Assembly (NCBI GenBank): GCA_026390735.1
Contig: JAPLFJ010000069.1
Location: forward strand, 1 to 64,000
Reading direction: 5' to 3'
Length of the DNA: 64,000 nucleotides
DNA from: Ignavibacteriota bacterium
GTDB taxonomy: Bacteria > Bacteroidota > Ignavibacteria > Tepidaquicellales > Tepidaquicellaceae
Made by a program: the position numbers and the translations under genes. This document shows, in pieces, positions 18,228 through 27,850 of this stretch. Every line of letters begins with the position of its first letter. The stretch's first letter is position 1. The notes under the pieces were generated by a model. It searched no databases. It worked only from the letters and a program-made list of their open reading frames with translations, and was not told the DNA's origin.

Positions 18228-20303
18228 TTGGGGAATAATTCATTCATAAAAGACAATAAGGAAAGAATATTGTTGCTTGTTCTTGTTATTGCTCCTTTTG
18301 TATACCTTCTGCCTTATGTGTTACCGTTTGGTTTATCAGGTTTTGATGTTTCCGTTGGAAATGATTTCAGAATACTTTACTACAATTATAAGGTTTATCT
18401 TCTGCATTTTCTCAGCAGGCTTGAAATACCATACTGGTCGCCGTCGGAAGCGTCCGGGTATCCGTTCGTTTTCAGTCCGTTTACACAGTCTTTTTATCCC
18501 CTGAACATTCTGCTTGCAGTTTTTTATAAATTAGCAGGCGGCTATTCTTCTGTTGACCATGTTCGTTTTACTGTTCTGGCCTTTTCCATTCTTTCTGCAG
18601 GTTTTTATAAATGGCTGAGGGCTTTAAACATAAATATATTACCTGCGTTTATTTCAGCACTTCTTATTACGTCATCCGTCGGAACCCTTGAAATTATCAG
18701 GTTTCCAAATGCCATACATACTTTGTGCTGGTTTCCGTGGATTCTTTTTGCTGTCAGCAGTGTCTTCACATCGGAAAGAAAATCTTCTTACTTTAAGTAT
18801 TCTTTGCTTCTGCTCTTCTTTCTTGTGTGTTCCGTGACGGCGGGCTATCCGTATTATTTATACTATTCTGTGTTTGTTTTCGTACCATACTTTTTATTCT
18901 TTCTTTTTAAATTCACACGGACACATGTTTTAAAACTTGAACGGGATAACGTAATCGTTCCTGTGATAATTGTTGTGTTTACTGTGGCTTTCGCGTTTTT
19001 GCTCTGTTATCCTTATTTGCACTCGGTGTCTGAATTAATGAATCAGACTAACGGAAGAGGCGGTAACAATTATGAATATTCAACCACAACTTCTGAATCC
19101 CCGCTGAGCACACTCGGGTCGCTTATTTATCCGCCGTTGTCATCCATCAACACAAGTTTCTATCTTGGCTTGCTGAACCTGTTTGTAATTCTGGTGTACT
19201 TTATTAATTCCAACAGAGGAGCCGGAGACAGGAAAAAATGGATATTATTAATATGGATTTCCCTTCTGGTATACGTCACTTACAGTTCAGGTTCTTTGCT
19301 GTTCAACTTTTTCTGGCATTACTTTCCGTTTTTCTCAAGTCTCAGGGAATGGGGCAGGCTGAATAAGGTTCTTCTTATTCTTTTTGCCTGGCTTCTTGGA
19401 CTCGCTTACCACGATTTGTTCAAAAGGATAAAGGAAAATAAACTTTACTTCGGCAGAACCGAAATTATTCTCTTTGGAGTTTCTGCTGTGATTATTGTAT
19501 TAAACGTTTTCTTTTCCACGTATAAAATTGTGAGTGTTGAATGGCAGGAATACTTTGTAAATTCCAAAGTTGATATGCTTCTTCTGTTCAGACCTAAGTA
19601 TGCAGCTATGTTGAAATCTTTGCTGACATCATACGGTTACATATTTCTTGTTTCTTCTGTATTAATATTCTTAGCTTTGCTTAAACTGCGTCAGTACAAT
19701 AAGTATCAGGTATTATCTTCGAAATTAAACACAGTTATTGTCTTTATTCTTGTTTTTACATTCCTTGAATCTTACACTTTCTCCCCCTGGCTTTGGATTA
19801 AAGCAGAGAAAAGTAAAATCAGGGAACAACTCACACTTGATAATAAAACTGCATTCGAAACACAAAGAACTTTTCTCTATAAAACAGTGTCCCTGAATAA
19901 TGTGTATAACAGCGGAGTTGTCGCTGACTGGTATTACACAGGATACACTGAATTCCTTAAAAAGCATAGTGCGGACACGGTTAGTTTGAATAAACTTCTT
20001 GGGTTAAACACAGGAAGAAAACTATTTTTCAGCAAAGAGATTAATTATAATGACATTAAACCATTCCTTGCCGATGCATCTTCACCCGAAATAAAGGTTG
20101 TTGATTACACAGGAAACTTGCTCGAAATAAACGTGAGCAGTAATACTGACGGTTATATCAGTTTTATTGATAACTGGGATGAGAAATGGAAGGTAACAGT
20201 TAATGGTATTCCAGAAAATATTTATAAATTATTTAACACTTTTAAGTCCGTACACATTAACAAAGGAAACAACAATATAAGGTTTTATTATAAACCTTTC
20301 TGA
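18228..20303 (+). CDS. YfhO-like polytopic membrane protein
   Basis: The 691-residue protein has about 12 predicted membrane segments and an extracytoplasmic C-terminal domain of about 180 residues. GFDVSVGNDFR and the EIPYWSPSEASGYPF region after the first segment, and the C-terminal NWDEKWKVTVNG, match the YfhO family of GT-C-like glycosyltransferases (inner membrane, lipid-linked sugar donor). The acceptor is unknown. The predicted TTG start at 18228 is weak, because no clear ribosome site precedes it. A start a few codons later is possible. Confidence 0.72.
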   Translation: MGNNSFIKDNKERILLLVLVIAPFVYLLPYVLPFGLSGFDVSVGNDFRILYYNYKVYLLHFLSRLEIPYWSPSEASGYPFVFSPFTQSFYPLNILLAVFYKLAGGYSSVDHVRFTVLAFSILSAGFYKWLRALNINILPAFISALLITSSVGTLEIIRFPNAIHTLCWFPWILFAVSSVFTSERKSSYFKYSLLLLFFLVCSVTAGYPYYLYYSVFVFVPYFLFFLFKFTRTHVLKLERDNVIVPVIIVVFTVAFAFLLCYPYLHSVSELMNQTNGRGGNNYEYSTTTSESPLSTLGSLIYPPLSSINTSFYLGLLNLFVILVYFINSNRGAGDRKKWILLIWISLLVYVTYSSGSLLFNFFWHYFPFFSSLREWGRLNKVLLILFAWLLGLAYHDLFKRIKENKLYFGRTEIILFGVSAVIIVLNVFFSTYKIVSVEWQEYFVNSKVDMLLLFRPKYAAMLKSLLTSYGYIFLVSSVLIFLALLKLRQYNKYQVLSSKLNTVIVFILVFTFLESYTFSPWLWIKAEKSKIREQLTLDNKTAFETQRTFLYKTVSLNNVYNSGVVADWYYTGYTEFLKKHSADTVSLNKLLGLNTGRKLFFSKEINYNDIKPFLADASSPEIKVVDYTGNLLEINVSSNTDGYISFIDNWDEKWKVTVNGIPENIYKLFNTFKSVHINKGNNNIRFYYKPF

Positions 20304-20471
20304 GCATAGCCTCTGCTTTTCCCGCTTTTAAATTAACAGAAATCAACGGAACGAATATCGGCGCGTAATGGTTGAATTTAAATCATGTATTTATATGGTA
20401 CAATTACATGGGTTAACTTGGCTTTATGGGGGAGGTTAAGTTTTTTCTTTATTAAACTAAATAAAAACAAC

Positions 20472-20966
20472 ATGAAAAACAACAAAATCTACAGTGTCGT
20501 ATCAATGTTTGCGGTGATAGCATTATTTGTATTTATCACAGGATGCGGAAAAAAAGAAGCACCAAAAACAGAAGAAAAAGCACCTGTAAAAACAACTGAG
20601 AACAAGTCAACAGAAAACAAGTCAACAGAAAACAAATCCACTGAGAATAAAGCCACCGATAATACTGCAGGTGTAACTTATTCTTACGACGTAGTTAACC
20701 ATACAGGTGTAACACTTGTCGATGTATTTGTCAGCCCGGCAGAAACAGACCACTGGGGAAAAGATATTCTTCCTAATGACCTTTTCGAAAACGGTTCGAC
20801 AATAAAGGTTACAATTCCACCTGATTATGGAACAACCTGTTTGTTCGATATGAAGATTACCGATGCAGCAGGCGGACATATTACGTTCACGAATATTGAT
20901 ATTTGTAAACTTGTTAAACTGCAGATTAACGCAGACGGGACTTACGAATATTTAGCAACAAAATAA
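20472..20966 (+). CDS. Lipoprotein with TENKS repeats
   Basis: The start is taken at the ATG of MKNNKIYS (20472), where a lipoprotein signal begins (lipobox FITGCGKK), giving 164 residues; the frame is open further upstream to 20385. After Cys comes a low-complexity linker with four tandem copies of TENKS/A encoded by near-identical 15-base units (about 20593-20652). A compact C-terminal domain of about 95 residues (NHTGVTLVDVFVSPAETDHWG) follows. The length of the repeat tract could vary by slippage. Function unknown. Confidence 0.75.
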   Translation: MKNNKIYSVVSMFAVIALFVFITGCGKKEAPKTEEKAPVKTTENKSTENKSTENKSTENKATDNTAGVTYSYDVVNHTGVTLVDVFVSPAETDHWGKDILPNDLFENGSTIKVTIPPDYGTTCLFDMKITDAAGGHITFTNIDICKLVKLQINADGTYEYLATK

Positions 20967-21008
20967 TCACACAAAACTTTCAGGGTTTGCATAAGTAAAA
21001 CCGTTTAT

Positions 21009-21037
21009 AAAAAAGGGGAGCAATGCTCCCCTTTTTA
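21009..21037. terminator. Rho-independent terminator
   Basis: AAAAGGGGAGC and GCTCCCCTTTTT form an 11-bp stem with a short loop and runs of A and T on either side, after the lipoprotein gene. Confidence 0.88.
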
Positions 21038-21158
21038 TTAGTTCGATGTTGTTCCTTCATCCCATGGTTGTAATCAATATTTTGCATTTATTGTTTTTCA
21101 TGAGTTTGGTATATTTAATTGAGAAAAACATCTAATTCAAAACTCAAATATAAAGTTT

Positions 21159-21779
21159 ATGGAAAGTTTTTTTACCGCTCTTGCGCTTGCTTTTGTCGCA
21201 TTATTTCCTATCGTGGATCCTCCTGGTGCTATCCCTGTATTTTGTTCTTTAACTGTAAATTCAAACAGCAAAAGCAGAAATAAAACCGCTTTAAAAACAT
21301 CTGTGAACGTATTCTTTGTTCTTCTTGTGTTTTACCTTATAGGTGAGTTTATACTTGATTTTTTTGGTATATCTATGGGTGTGCTGAAAATTGCCGGTGG
21401 TATTGTCGTTATGAATACCGCCTGGGAAATGCTTACAAGTAAGGAAAAAATCTCCGGGGAGGTTCAGGAAGAAGGAAAAACAAAAGAGGATATTTCATTT
21501 GCGCCTATGGCATTGCCGCTTTTAAGCGGGCCTGGTGCTATCGGAGCCGTTATCGGCCTTTCAATGCAGGGCTATCAGGCAGATTATATTCTTGGAATAA
21601 GTACAGGAATTCTGTTAATTGCCGTTTCTGTGTACATAGCTTTACTGCTGTCAATTCCTTTAATGAAAATTCTCGGCAAAACAGGGATTGAAATCTTAAA
21701 GAAAACCATGGGTTTCTTTATACTTGCAATCGCAGTTCAGTTAATCGTTAGTGGTATTACTATTTCGTTTAAGTTATAG
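21159..21779 (+). CDS. MarC-family integral membrane protein
   Basis: The 206-residue protein has six predicted membrane helices and the family signatures PIVDPPGAIPVF (N-terminal) and PLLSGPGAIGAVI (centre), which are the two pseudo-repeat motifs of MarC/NAAT transporters. Some members move neutral amino acids, but for most the substrate is not known. The length is typical. It has its own terminator. Confidence 0.9.
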   Translation: MESFFTALALAFVALFPIVDPPGAIPVFCSLTVNSNSKSRNKTALKTSVNVFFVLLVFYLIGEFILDFFGISMGVLKIAGGIVVMNTAWEMLTSKEKISGEVQEEGKTKEDISFAPMALPLLSGPGAIGAVIGLSMQGYQADYILGISTGILLIAVSVYIALLLSIPLMKILGKTGIEILKKTMGFFILAIAVQLIVSGITISFKL

Positions 21780-21802
21780 AGGGGTTGTAAATATTAATCT
21801 TT

Positions 21803-21838
21803 AACCAAAAGGAGAGCATAGCTCTCCTTTTGGTTTTA
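21803..21838. terminator. Bidirectional terminator
   Basis: AACCAAAAGGAGAGC and GCTCTCCTTTTGGTT form a 15-bp perfect stem with a 3-base loop between marC-like and the minus-strand DUF4239 gene. Confidence 0.9.
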
Positions 21839-21868
21839 ACATCCTCGTGTTCTCTTTCGAAAATCAAA

Positions 21869-22651
21869 TCATTTTGTTCTGTTTATAATATCAATCAGTG
21901 GCTGGAAGGCCTCTGGTTTTATCGCATCCACACCCATATAAGGGTGGTCCAGAACATAAATCAGGTATAAAACAATTACGCTGACGAAGATTAAAAATGA
22001 AATCATAACATTGTTCTGCCAGATGTTTTTTACACTGAAGAAGAATGTAAACGCGACTATAATTACCGTAGATAATATTAATACAAGCCACAAAATATCA
22101 GGCATACTCTGTTTGCTGCTAAGTATGCGGTGCCGTCTGAATTCCCTTAAGTCGTGCATGTTCTCCAGAGACTGCGTAAGAATCTCTGTGTTTGATACGT
22201 CACTTGTTTTTATGGATAAGAATATTCTGTTGAGTTTTACAAACTGTTTTGCAGTCGCAGAATCAGCCCTTCCCTCAGCCATCAATTTCCATTCATCGTT
22301 TGTAACACCTTTTACGTATTCTCGGATGGTTAACTGTATGTCTTTCTTTATTGAATCAGGATATGCACTCGCATCGTAATATATATTAAGCAGGTTGTTT
22401 GCTTCCCCCTCTATTTTTGAATTAGTCTTTTCAAGATTTCCCCAGATAACAAAAACAACAAACGCTATAAGAACGGCATATATCACGCACACTGCATTGT
22501 AAATAAACCCGCTTACTGCGTGATTCTCAATCAGCATATCATGCTGAATCTTTTTTCTTGTCAGTCTTTCTGCGGCCCAAAAAATACCTATGCTGATTAC
22601 CGATATTATTATTATCGATACAATAAACGGATATTGAAGAAATATTTTCAT
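21869..22651 (-). CDS. DUF4239 (bestrophin-like) membrane protein
   Basis: The 260-residue protein has two membrane helices near the N-terminus (about 8-28 and 50-72), a soluble helical middle, and two more helices near the C-terminus (about 185-235). This layout and the IWGNLEKTNSKIEGEANNLLNIYYDA segment match DUF4239, whose members are proposed to be bestrophin-like channels. The transported ion is not known. Confidence 0.75.
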   Translation of the reverse strand: MKIFLQYPFIVSIIIISVISIGIFWAAERLTRKKIQHDMLIENHAVSGFIYNAVCVIYAVLIAFVVFVIWGNLEKTNSKIEGEANNLLNIYYDASAYPDSIKKDIQLTIREYVKGVTNDEWKLMAEGRADSATAKQFVKLNRIFLSIKTSDVSNTEILTQSLENMHDLREFRRHRILSSKQSMPDILWLVLILSTVIIVAFTFFFSVKNIWQNNVMISFLIFVSVIVLYLIYVLDHPYMGVDAIKPEAFQPLIDIINRTK

Positions 22652-22770
22652 AGTGTAATTCTATAATTAGTGCTTAATTTAAATATATATTCTTAAACAA
22701 AAACTACAATAAATAATTCATGGCAGAACCGTCGGTAAAATCTGTCTGAATTATTATGTTCTCTCCGTTG

Positions 22771-22803
22771 TTACTTACTTTAGGTAAGTAATTGTACTAA
22801 AGT
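22771..22803 (+). promoter_or_regulatory. Candidate HxlR-type operator, two overlapping palindromes
   Basis: TTACTTAC at 22771-22778 and GTAAGTAA at 22784-22791 form one perfect inverted repeat. ACTTTAGGTA (22777-22786) and TACTAAAGT (22795-22803) form a second that overlaps it. They lie 9-40 bases before the HxlR gene, where an autoregulator would bind. Confidence 0.62.
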
Positions 22804-22811
22804 AACCGTAA

Positions 22812-23165
22812 ATGAAAAAATCAGCAAACATTAAGCACTCTGAGTGCGGAACTATGATTTCGTCCGTCAGAGAAACTATAAGCGTGATTAACGGGAAGTG
22901 GAAACTCATGATTCTGATTTCAATCTCTTCAGGCAATAAAAGGTTCGGGGAGATAGAAAAAAGCATTCCTGGTATCAGCTCCAAAGTGCTGGCTAAGGAA
23001 TTAAAGGACTTGCACGGCCATAAACTTATTAAAAGAATTGTCCGTACCGGCTTTCCTGTGGTGGTTGAATATACACTTCTCCCTTATGCAGACTCTCTTA
23101 AGAAAGTAATAAGAGCTCTAAGTGACTGGGGTAATAATCACAGAAAGAAAATAACAACTAAATAA
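22812..23165 (+). CDS. HxlR-family winged-helix regulator
   Basis: The 117-residue DNA-binding protein contains the HxlR/MarR-like winged helix: VINGKWKLMILISISSG, then RFGEIEKSIPGISSKVLAKELKDL as the recognition helix region, and a wing with VEYTLLPYA. A Cys at residue 12, next to the helix, is the position used for redox sensing in YodB/HypR-type members. It is followed 37 bases later by a nitroreductase gene, the usual partner, and is preceded by a palindromic operator. Confidence 0.9.
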   Translation: MKKSANIKHSECGTMISSVRETISVINGKWKLMILISISSGNKRFGEIEKSIPGISSKVLAKELKDLHGHKLIKRIVRTGFPVVVEYTLLPYADSLKKVIRALSDWGNNHRKKITTK

Positions 23166-23202
23166 TAATATTATACTAATCAAAGAAAGGAATAATTTAC
23201 AA

Positions 23203-23832
23203 ATGCAGATTATAGATGCACTTAACTGGCGTTATGCAACAAAAAGAATGAACGGTAAAAAGGTGTCTCAGGAGCAACTTAACAGGATTCTTGAATCCGT
23301 AAGACTATCCGCCTCTTCGATGGGGTTACAGCCTTACACAATATTCGTTGTGGAAAACGAAGAACTCAGAAAAAAGATTCAGCCTGTTGCTTACAATCAG
23401 CCTCAGATTACTGAGTGCTCTCATCTTCTTGTTTTCGCCGCCTGGGATAACGTAACAGAACAGCACGCCGATGAGTATCTTGAAAACATTGCGCTTACAA
23501 GGGGCGTAACCCCCGAAAGTCTTAATGGATTTAAAGGAATGCTGATGGGTATCGTTAACGGCCGTTCTAAAGAAGAAAAATATGAGTGGTCAGCACGTCA
23601 GGTTTACCTTGCTCTCGGAACGGCATTGGCCGCGGCCGCGCTCGAACAGGTTGATTCTACGCCAATGGAAGGATTTGTTCCTGATGAAGTTGATAAGATA
23701 CTTGATTTAAATTCAAAGGGGCTGAAAAGTGTTGCATTATTAACACTCGGTTTCAGGGATACGGAAAATGATCATCTTGCTGAAGCAAAGAAAGTACGTC
23801 GTTCTGCGGAAAAACTCTTTGTGAATTTATAA
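23203..23832 (+). CDS. NAD(P)H-dependent nitroreductase-family oxidoreductase
   Basis: The 209-residue FMN-dependent protein belongs to the nitroreductase fold (NfsB/YodC type). The N-terminal LNWRYATKRMNGKKVS is the FMN-phosphate-binding segment, and SARQVYLALGTALAAAALEQVDSTPMEGF is the conserved mid region. Such enzymes reduce quinones or nitro compounds and are induced by electrophile stress through the HxlR regulator upstream. An AAAGGA site precedes the ATG. Confidence 0.9.
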   Translation: MQIIDALNWRYATKRMNGKKVSQEQLNRILESVRLSASSMGLQPYTIFVVENEELRKKIQPVAYNQPQITECSHLLVFAAWDNVTEQHADEYLENIALTRGVTPESLNGFKGMLMGIVNGRSKEEKYEWSARQVYLALGTALAAAALEQVDSTPMEGFVPDEVDKILDLNSKGLKSVALLTLGFRDTENDHLAEAKKVRRSAEKLFVNL

Positions 23833-23843
23833 TAAAAATTAAA

Positions 23844-23874
23844 ATTAGAAAGGGCTGTTACAGCCCTTTCTAAT
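23844..23874. terminator. Bidirectional terminator
   Basis: ATTAGAAAGGGCTG and CAGCCCTTTCTAAT form a 14-bp stem with a 3-base loop between the convergent nitroreductase and phenylalanine hydroxylase genes. Confidence 0.9.
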
Positions 23875-23905
23875 TAAGTATAATCGGATTAAATTTTAAG
23901 TCTGT

Positions 23906-24802
23906 TTATAGCTTTGCCGACAGAAAACTCTGTATGTCGGCCTCGCTTACATAAGGTTCTCCGGGACACACATTGTTCAGCTTACCGTTCTTAACCCATT
24001 TTTCAAGTTCGTCAACCATTGAGAATAAATGGTCGAAAGAGTCTATTATGAAAAGCAGCGGCTGGTATTTGTCAATCTCAAAGTATTGATTAACTGCCCA
24101 TTCAAGCTGAAGAGGATATCGCTGCACATCGGGCGATTCTATTGAATGTTTTAATTCTCCGTATGAACTCAGAAGACCGCTTCCGTAAGCCCTCAGTTCT
24201 TTTCCTGAACGGATTAATCCGAACTCAACTGTGAACCAGAAGAAACGTGCCATTGCTTTTATGACAGACTGTGCCAGTTTCACCTGAAGTTCTTTGTCTT
24301 TTAATTCCTGAATCACCAGTGCTGCAGAGAGAGCACAGTCTCCGAAGCGAACAAGCGTATCTGCAAATTCCTTGTCTGTGTGCATCGGAACGTGACCCGC
24401 TACATCATGAAACATATCAGGTTCAGGCAAATAATCGAGTTTGGAAATATCACGTACTGTTATTGTTGTTGGAAAATCCCTGTTTCGGAGACAATCAAAG
24501 AAAATAAACGCAGGTATATAACCGCTTACAGGTTTTGCTGAGAATCCCGTAAGGGGTTTCAAAAATTTATTAATTTCTTCGATTCTTGGAACGCGGTTAG
24601 AATCAAGCATTAACTTTGATACACCTTCCAGAAATTTCGGATTGGCGTACCGGTGCCAGGGTTCCTGAATTCTTGCATAAAGACTTGCCCACGCCTTGTG
24701 GTTTTCTTCAGAATAAAGTTCGTAGGGCTGGTGAATAAACCTTTGCCCGTTTTCCTGCGCCTTCTCTATAAATGGCGCCTTTGTTGTTGTTAATCCTTCC
24801 AT
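23906..24802 (-). CDS. phhA: Phenylalanine 4-monooxygenase
   Basis: This iron- and tetrahydropterin-dependent enzyme converts phenylalanine to tyrosine. The 298 residues include PEPDMFHDVAGHVPM with the iron ligands H132 and H137 and the third ligand E193 in TVEFGLI. There is no ACT regulatory domain, as usual in bacteria. The SDR gene lies 39 bases upstream in the same direction and could supply pterin reduction, though that link is only inferred from position. Confidence 0.92.
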   Translation of the reverse strand: MEGLTTTKAPFIEKAQENGQRFIHQPYELYSEENHKAWASLYARIQEPWHRYANPKFLEGVSKLMLDSNRVPRIEEINKFLKPLTGFSAKPVSGYIPAFIFFDCLRNRDFPTTITVRDISKLDYLPEPDMFHDVAGHVPMHTDKEFADTLVRFGDCALSAALVIQELKDKELQVKLAQSVIKAMARFFWFTVEFGLIRSGKELRAYGSGLLSSYGELKHSIESPDVQRYPLQLEWAVNQYFEIDKYQPLLFIIDSFDHLFSMVDELEKWVKNGKLNNVCPGEPYVSEADIQSFLSAKL

Positions 24803-24841
24803 GTATTACCCCCGAATATTAATTATCAATTCCACCGCAAA

Positions 24842-25543
24842 CTATTTGCAGTGAATTACTATTTCCCGGATTGATGCCGACATTCCCAGTGTCAGTAAAT
24901 ACCGGATTGTTAAAGCAATATCATTCGTTTGTATCATTTCATCAGGCTCTACCGGAGCCCCTTCCGCCTGCCTTGTGTTTACCCAGCTCGGGCATACTGC
25001 CGTTACTTTTATTCCCGTAGCAGCCAGTTCCTGAGCAAGAGAAGAACTGTAACCAACTAATGCATATTTCGAGGCACAATAGTTTCCAACATCGGAGAAT
25101 GCCTGCACACCGCACATCGAAGCAATGTTGAATATGTAACCGCGTCCTGACTTCTTCATCGAAGGAAGCACCGCCTGAACAAAACGTGTGGCGGCAAGAA
25201 AATTTACATCCATCATCCGCTGTGTTTCTTCTGTCGGCATTAACGATGTTCCTGTTTTGTAATCTCCCGCATTATTTACAAGCACACATACGGTTCCGAG
25301 TTCTTCGGATACACGGCTGACAAAATTCTCGGTACTCTCTCCGTTAACCACATCAAATGCTTCTGCAATAACCATTATCTCAGGATATTGCTTCCTTATG
25401 CTCTCCGCAGCCCTCTCAATATCTGGTTTCGTTCGGGCAACTATTCCCAGTGAATATCCCAGTCTTGCAAGCTCTGTTGCTATCGCAAGACCTATTCCAC
25501 GGCTTGCACCTGTTACAATTGCAACATTATCCCTCATTGCCAT
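24842..25543 (-). CDS. Short-chain dehydrogenase/reductase
   Basis: The 233-residue classical SDR has TGASRGIG (11-18) for NAD(P) binding, NNAG near residue 91, and the catalytic Ser in FNIASM and YCASK in the second half. Length and motifs resemble sepiapterin reductase or 3-oxoacyl-ACP reductase. Since it is co-directional with phhA, a pterin reductase is one option. It has two possible starts, M1 or M3. Confidence 0.82.
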   Translation of the reverse strand: MAMRDNVAIVTGASRGIGLAIATELARLGYSLGIVARTKPDIERAAESIRKQYPEIMVIAEAFDVVNGESTENFVSRVSEELGTVCVLVNNAGDYKTGTSLMPTEETQRMMDVNFLAATRFVQAVLPSMKKSGRGYIFNIASMCGVQAFSDVGNYCASKYALVGYSSSLAQELAATGIKVTAVCPSWVNTRQAEGAPVEPDEMIQTNDIALTIRYLLTLGMSASIREIVIHCK

Positions 25544-25847
25544 TCCTCATCGTCCTTCGACTGATTCAATTATCCATTAAATTTTAACGTGCTATTTATG
25601 AATTAAAATATATAAACAAAAGAATTTAATAAAAGTGACATGTTTAATCAAGAATTAAAATGCTTTGTTAATCTTTACTCCGTTACGTCTGTTCTGAACA
25701 CTTCATTAATATTTACCGTTATATATAACTGACAAATCTGTTTTCAAAACCCCGAACTGGGTTTAATATGAATAACCCCCGGCAAAGCCGGGGGAAAGCA
25801 AAACCATCAACGCAACCCTGCAGGGGTTGAACATTCACCCTTAATAC
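25544..25847. other. Intergenic region with a GC-rich hairpin
   Basis: No coding sequence is seen. CCCCCGGC-AAA-GCCGGGGG at 25776-25794 is a strong 8-bp hairpin, followed by CAACCCTGCAGGGGTTG at 25813-25829, a second palindrome. Their GC-rich form in an AT-rich spacer resembles the other dispersed palindromes of this chromosome. Confidence 0.55.
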
Positions 25848-25882
25848 TACAAAGGAATAATACACAGTATTATTCCTTTGTA
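25848..25882 (-). terminator. Terminator after the sodium:solute symporter gene
   Basis: TACAAAGGAATAATAC and GTATTATTCCTTTGTA form a 16-bp perfect stem with a 3-base loop, 31 bases past the symporter stop. The flanking T-run is weak. Confidence 0.72.
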
Positions 25883-25913
25883 ACCGCCGTTGAGTATTAT
25901 TAATTACCTGTAT

Positions 25914-27686
25914 TTATTTGTTCACTTCTCCCCATCCAAGATAATTTACATGCCTTAATATTATCCAGCCAGCCGCTATTCCTATCGCTAAGTATAAAAA
26001 TCCCAATATGTATTCCCCGAAAATTATTTTTCCTATTCCGAAAAGGAACATATATAATAATACAATCCCCAGAAACCAGTCAAGGAAAAGTATTCCGTAA
26101 CCCTTGTCAGGTTTTACTTCGGGCATCCTCGCTGCAAACTTCTTCCAGCCTATTCCGCCGGGATGTACCCTCTTGTAAAATTCTTCAAGCCTTGATTCTT
26201 CTGTCGGCTTTGTTATGAATGCTGTTATTACCCACGCAAGTGTTGTAATCGGTACTATAATATATAGCGTCTGCGGAAATGGTATACCGAAATTTCCAAA
26301 GTGTAAAACTCCGTATACTATGAACGGCGTTACTGTCGCAACTATTTCACTGATTGCATTCACTCTCCACCAGAACCATCTGAGTATAAGCACAAGTCCG
26401 AGTCCTGCTCCGCATTCAATAACGAATGCCCATACGCCCGAAATCGTGGACATAAAACTAGTTACGAGTACCGCTAATATCATAAATACGAATGTCATCC
26501 ATCTCGAAGCGGATACATAATGCTTGTCAGTTTCGTTTGGTTTAAGAAACCTCTTGTAAAAATCATTTATGAAATATGACGTTCCCCAGTTTAAGTGTGT
26601 TGCTATCGTTGACATCGATGCCGCAAAGAATGTTGCGAGTAAAAGTCCCTTCAGCCCGACTGGAAGAAAATCATTCATTGCCTTCACGTAACCCAGTCCT
26701 TTATCTGCTGCAGGTAAATCAGGATATAATACTATAGCAGATAATGCAACTATAATCCACGGCCACGGACGAAGTGTGAAGTGCGCTACCTGAAAGAATA
26801 AAGTGGCAAGGAGCGAATGCTTTTCGTTCTTTGCAGACATCATTCTTTGCGCCACGTAACCGCCGCCGCCGGGTTCTGCACCTGGGTACCAGCTCGACCA
26901 CCATTGAATTCCTATGTATGCAAGAAATGTTGATATAGTCATCATAAAAATACCTCCCGCACCCGTTGAACCCGAAGCACCGTCTCCGATTTGCGGAGTG
27001 AACCTTAATGCCCATTCAGGAAGTTTGGCCTGGAGACCTGATATCCCGCCAACCTGTGGTGAGTTAACGACAATTATAGCAAGTATAATACAACCCGTCA
27101 TTTTTATCACAAACTGGAATGCATCTGTTACTGCTACACCCCATAACCCCGACATCGCAGAAATTACGGCGGTAATAATCATTATGGCAAGAATGAAAAA
27201 CATAACGTTGCCGTCGTTAATCGATTCAGGAAACATACCTTTAAGTATTTTTCCGAGTGCAAGACTAACCCAGCCCATTATTATTATGTTCATAAATATA
27301 CCGAGGTATATTGCCTTGAACCCGCGAAGGAATGAAGCCGCCTTACCAGAATATCTTAATTCAATGAATTCTACGTCTGTTAGTATGTTTGCGCGTCTCC
27401 ACAATCTTGCAAAGAAGAAAACCGTAAGCATCCCGCCGAACATCATATTCCACCATAACCAGTTCCCTGCTATGCCGTTCTGTCCTACGAGTTCCGTTAC
27501 CGCAAGGGGAGTGTCAGCTGCAAATGTAGTGGCAACCATTGAAAGCCCTGCAAGCCACCAGGTCATCTTTCTGCCCGAAAGAAAAAAGTTCTCCGTGTTT
27601 CCGCTTGCCTTCTTGTAATAGTATAATCCTATAAGTATGTTGATTATGAAATAAACAACAACGATTGACCAGTCAATAATATGCAT
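25914..27686 (-). CDS. Sodium:solute symporter family protein
   Basis: The 590-residue protein has about 13-14 membrane helices and the SSS (solute:sodium symporter) pattern: GLYYYKKASGNTENFFLSGRKMTWW at the start and GLSMVATTFAADTPLAV near residues 48-64, the unwound first core helix. It should take up an organic solute with sodium. The substrate (sugar, amino acid, carboxylate) cannot be told from sequence. Confidence 0.9.
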   Translation of the reverse strand: MHIIDWSIVVVYFIINILIGLYYYKKASGNTENFFLSGRKMTWWLAGLSMVATTFAADTPLAVTELVGQNGIAGNWLWWNMMFGGMLTVFFFARLWRRANILTDVEFIELRYSGKAASFLRGFKAIYLGIFMNIIIMGWVSLALGKILKGMFPESINDGNVMFFILAIMIITAVISAMSGLWGVAVTDAFQFVIKMTGCIILAIIVVNSPQVGGISGLQAKLPEWALRFTPQIGDGASGSTGAGGIFMMTISTFLAYIGIQWWSSWYPGAEPGGGGYVAQRMMSAKNEKHSLLATLFFQVAHFTLRPWPWIIVALSAIVLYPDLPAADKGLGYVKAMNDFLPVGLKGLLLATFFAASMSTIATHLNWGTSYFINDFYKRFLKPNETDKHYVSASRWMTFVFMILAVLVTSFMSTISGVWAFVIECGAGLGLVLILRWFWWRVNAISEIVATVTPFIVYGVLHFGNFGIPFPQTLYIIVPITTLAWVITAFITKPTEESRLEEFYKRVHPGGIGWKKFAARMPEVKPDKGYGILFLDWFLGIVLLYMFLFGIGKIIFGEYILGFLYLAIGIAAGWIILRHVNYLGWGEVNK

Positions 27687-27850
27687 ATAGTATTTTTGAT
27701 TGCAGATAAGATATTAATGATAAACTAATTATTAAAGGCAGATATTGTTTTTGACGGTTAAATTAAATGCAGTAACGGACGGCACAATAAAACGGTAAAT
27801 ATTACCAAACTCGTATTTATCTGTAAACTCTTAAATTGTAGTGATTACTT

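Noticed and set aside
20593-20652. Short tandem repeats in the lipoprotein gene as a possible phase-variation site
   Set aside because: The unit is 15 bases, so gain or loss keeps the frame. It changes only the length of the linker.
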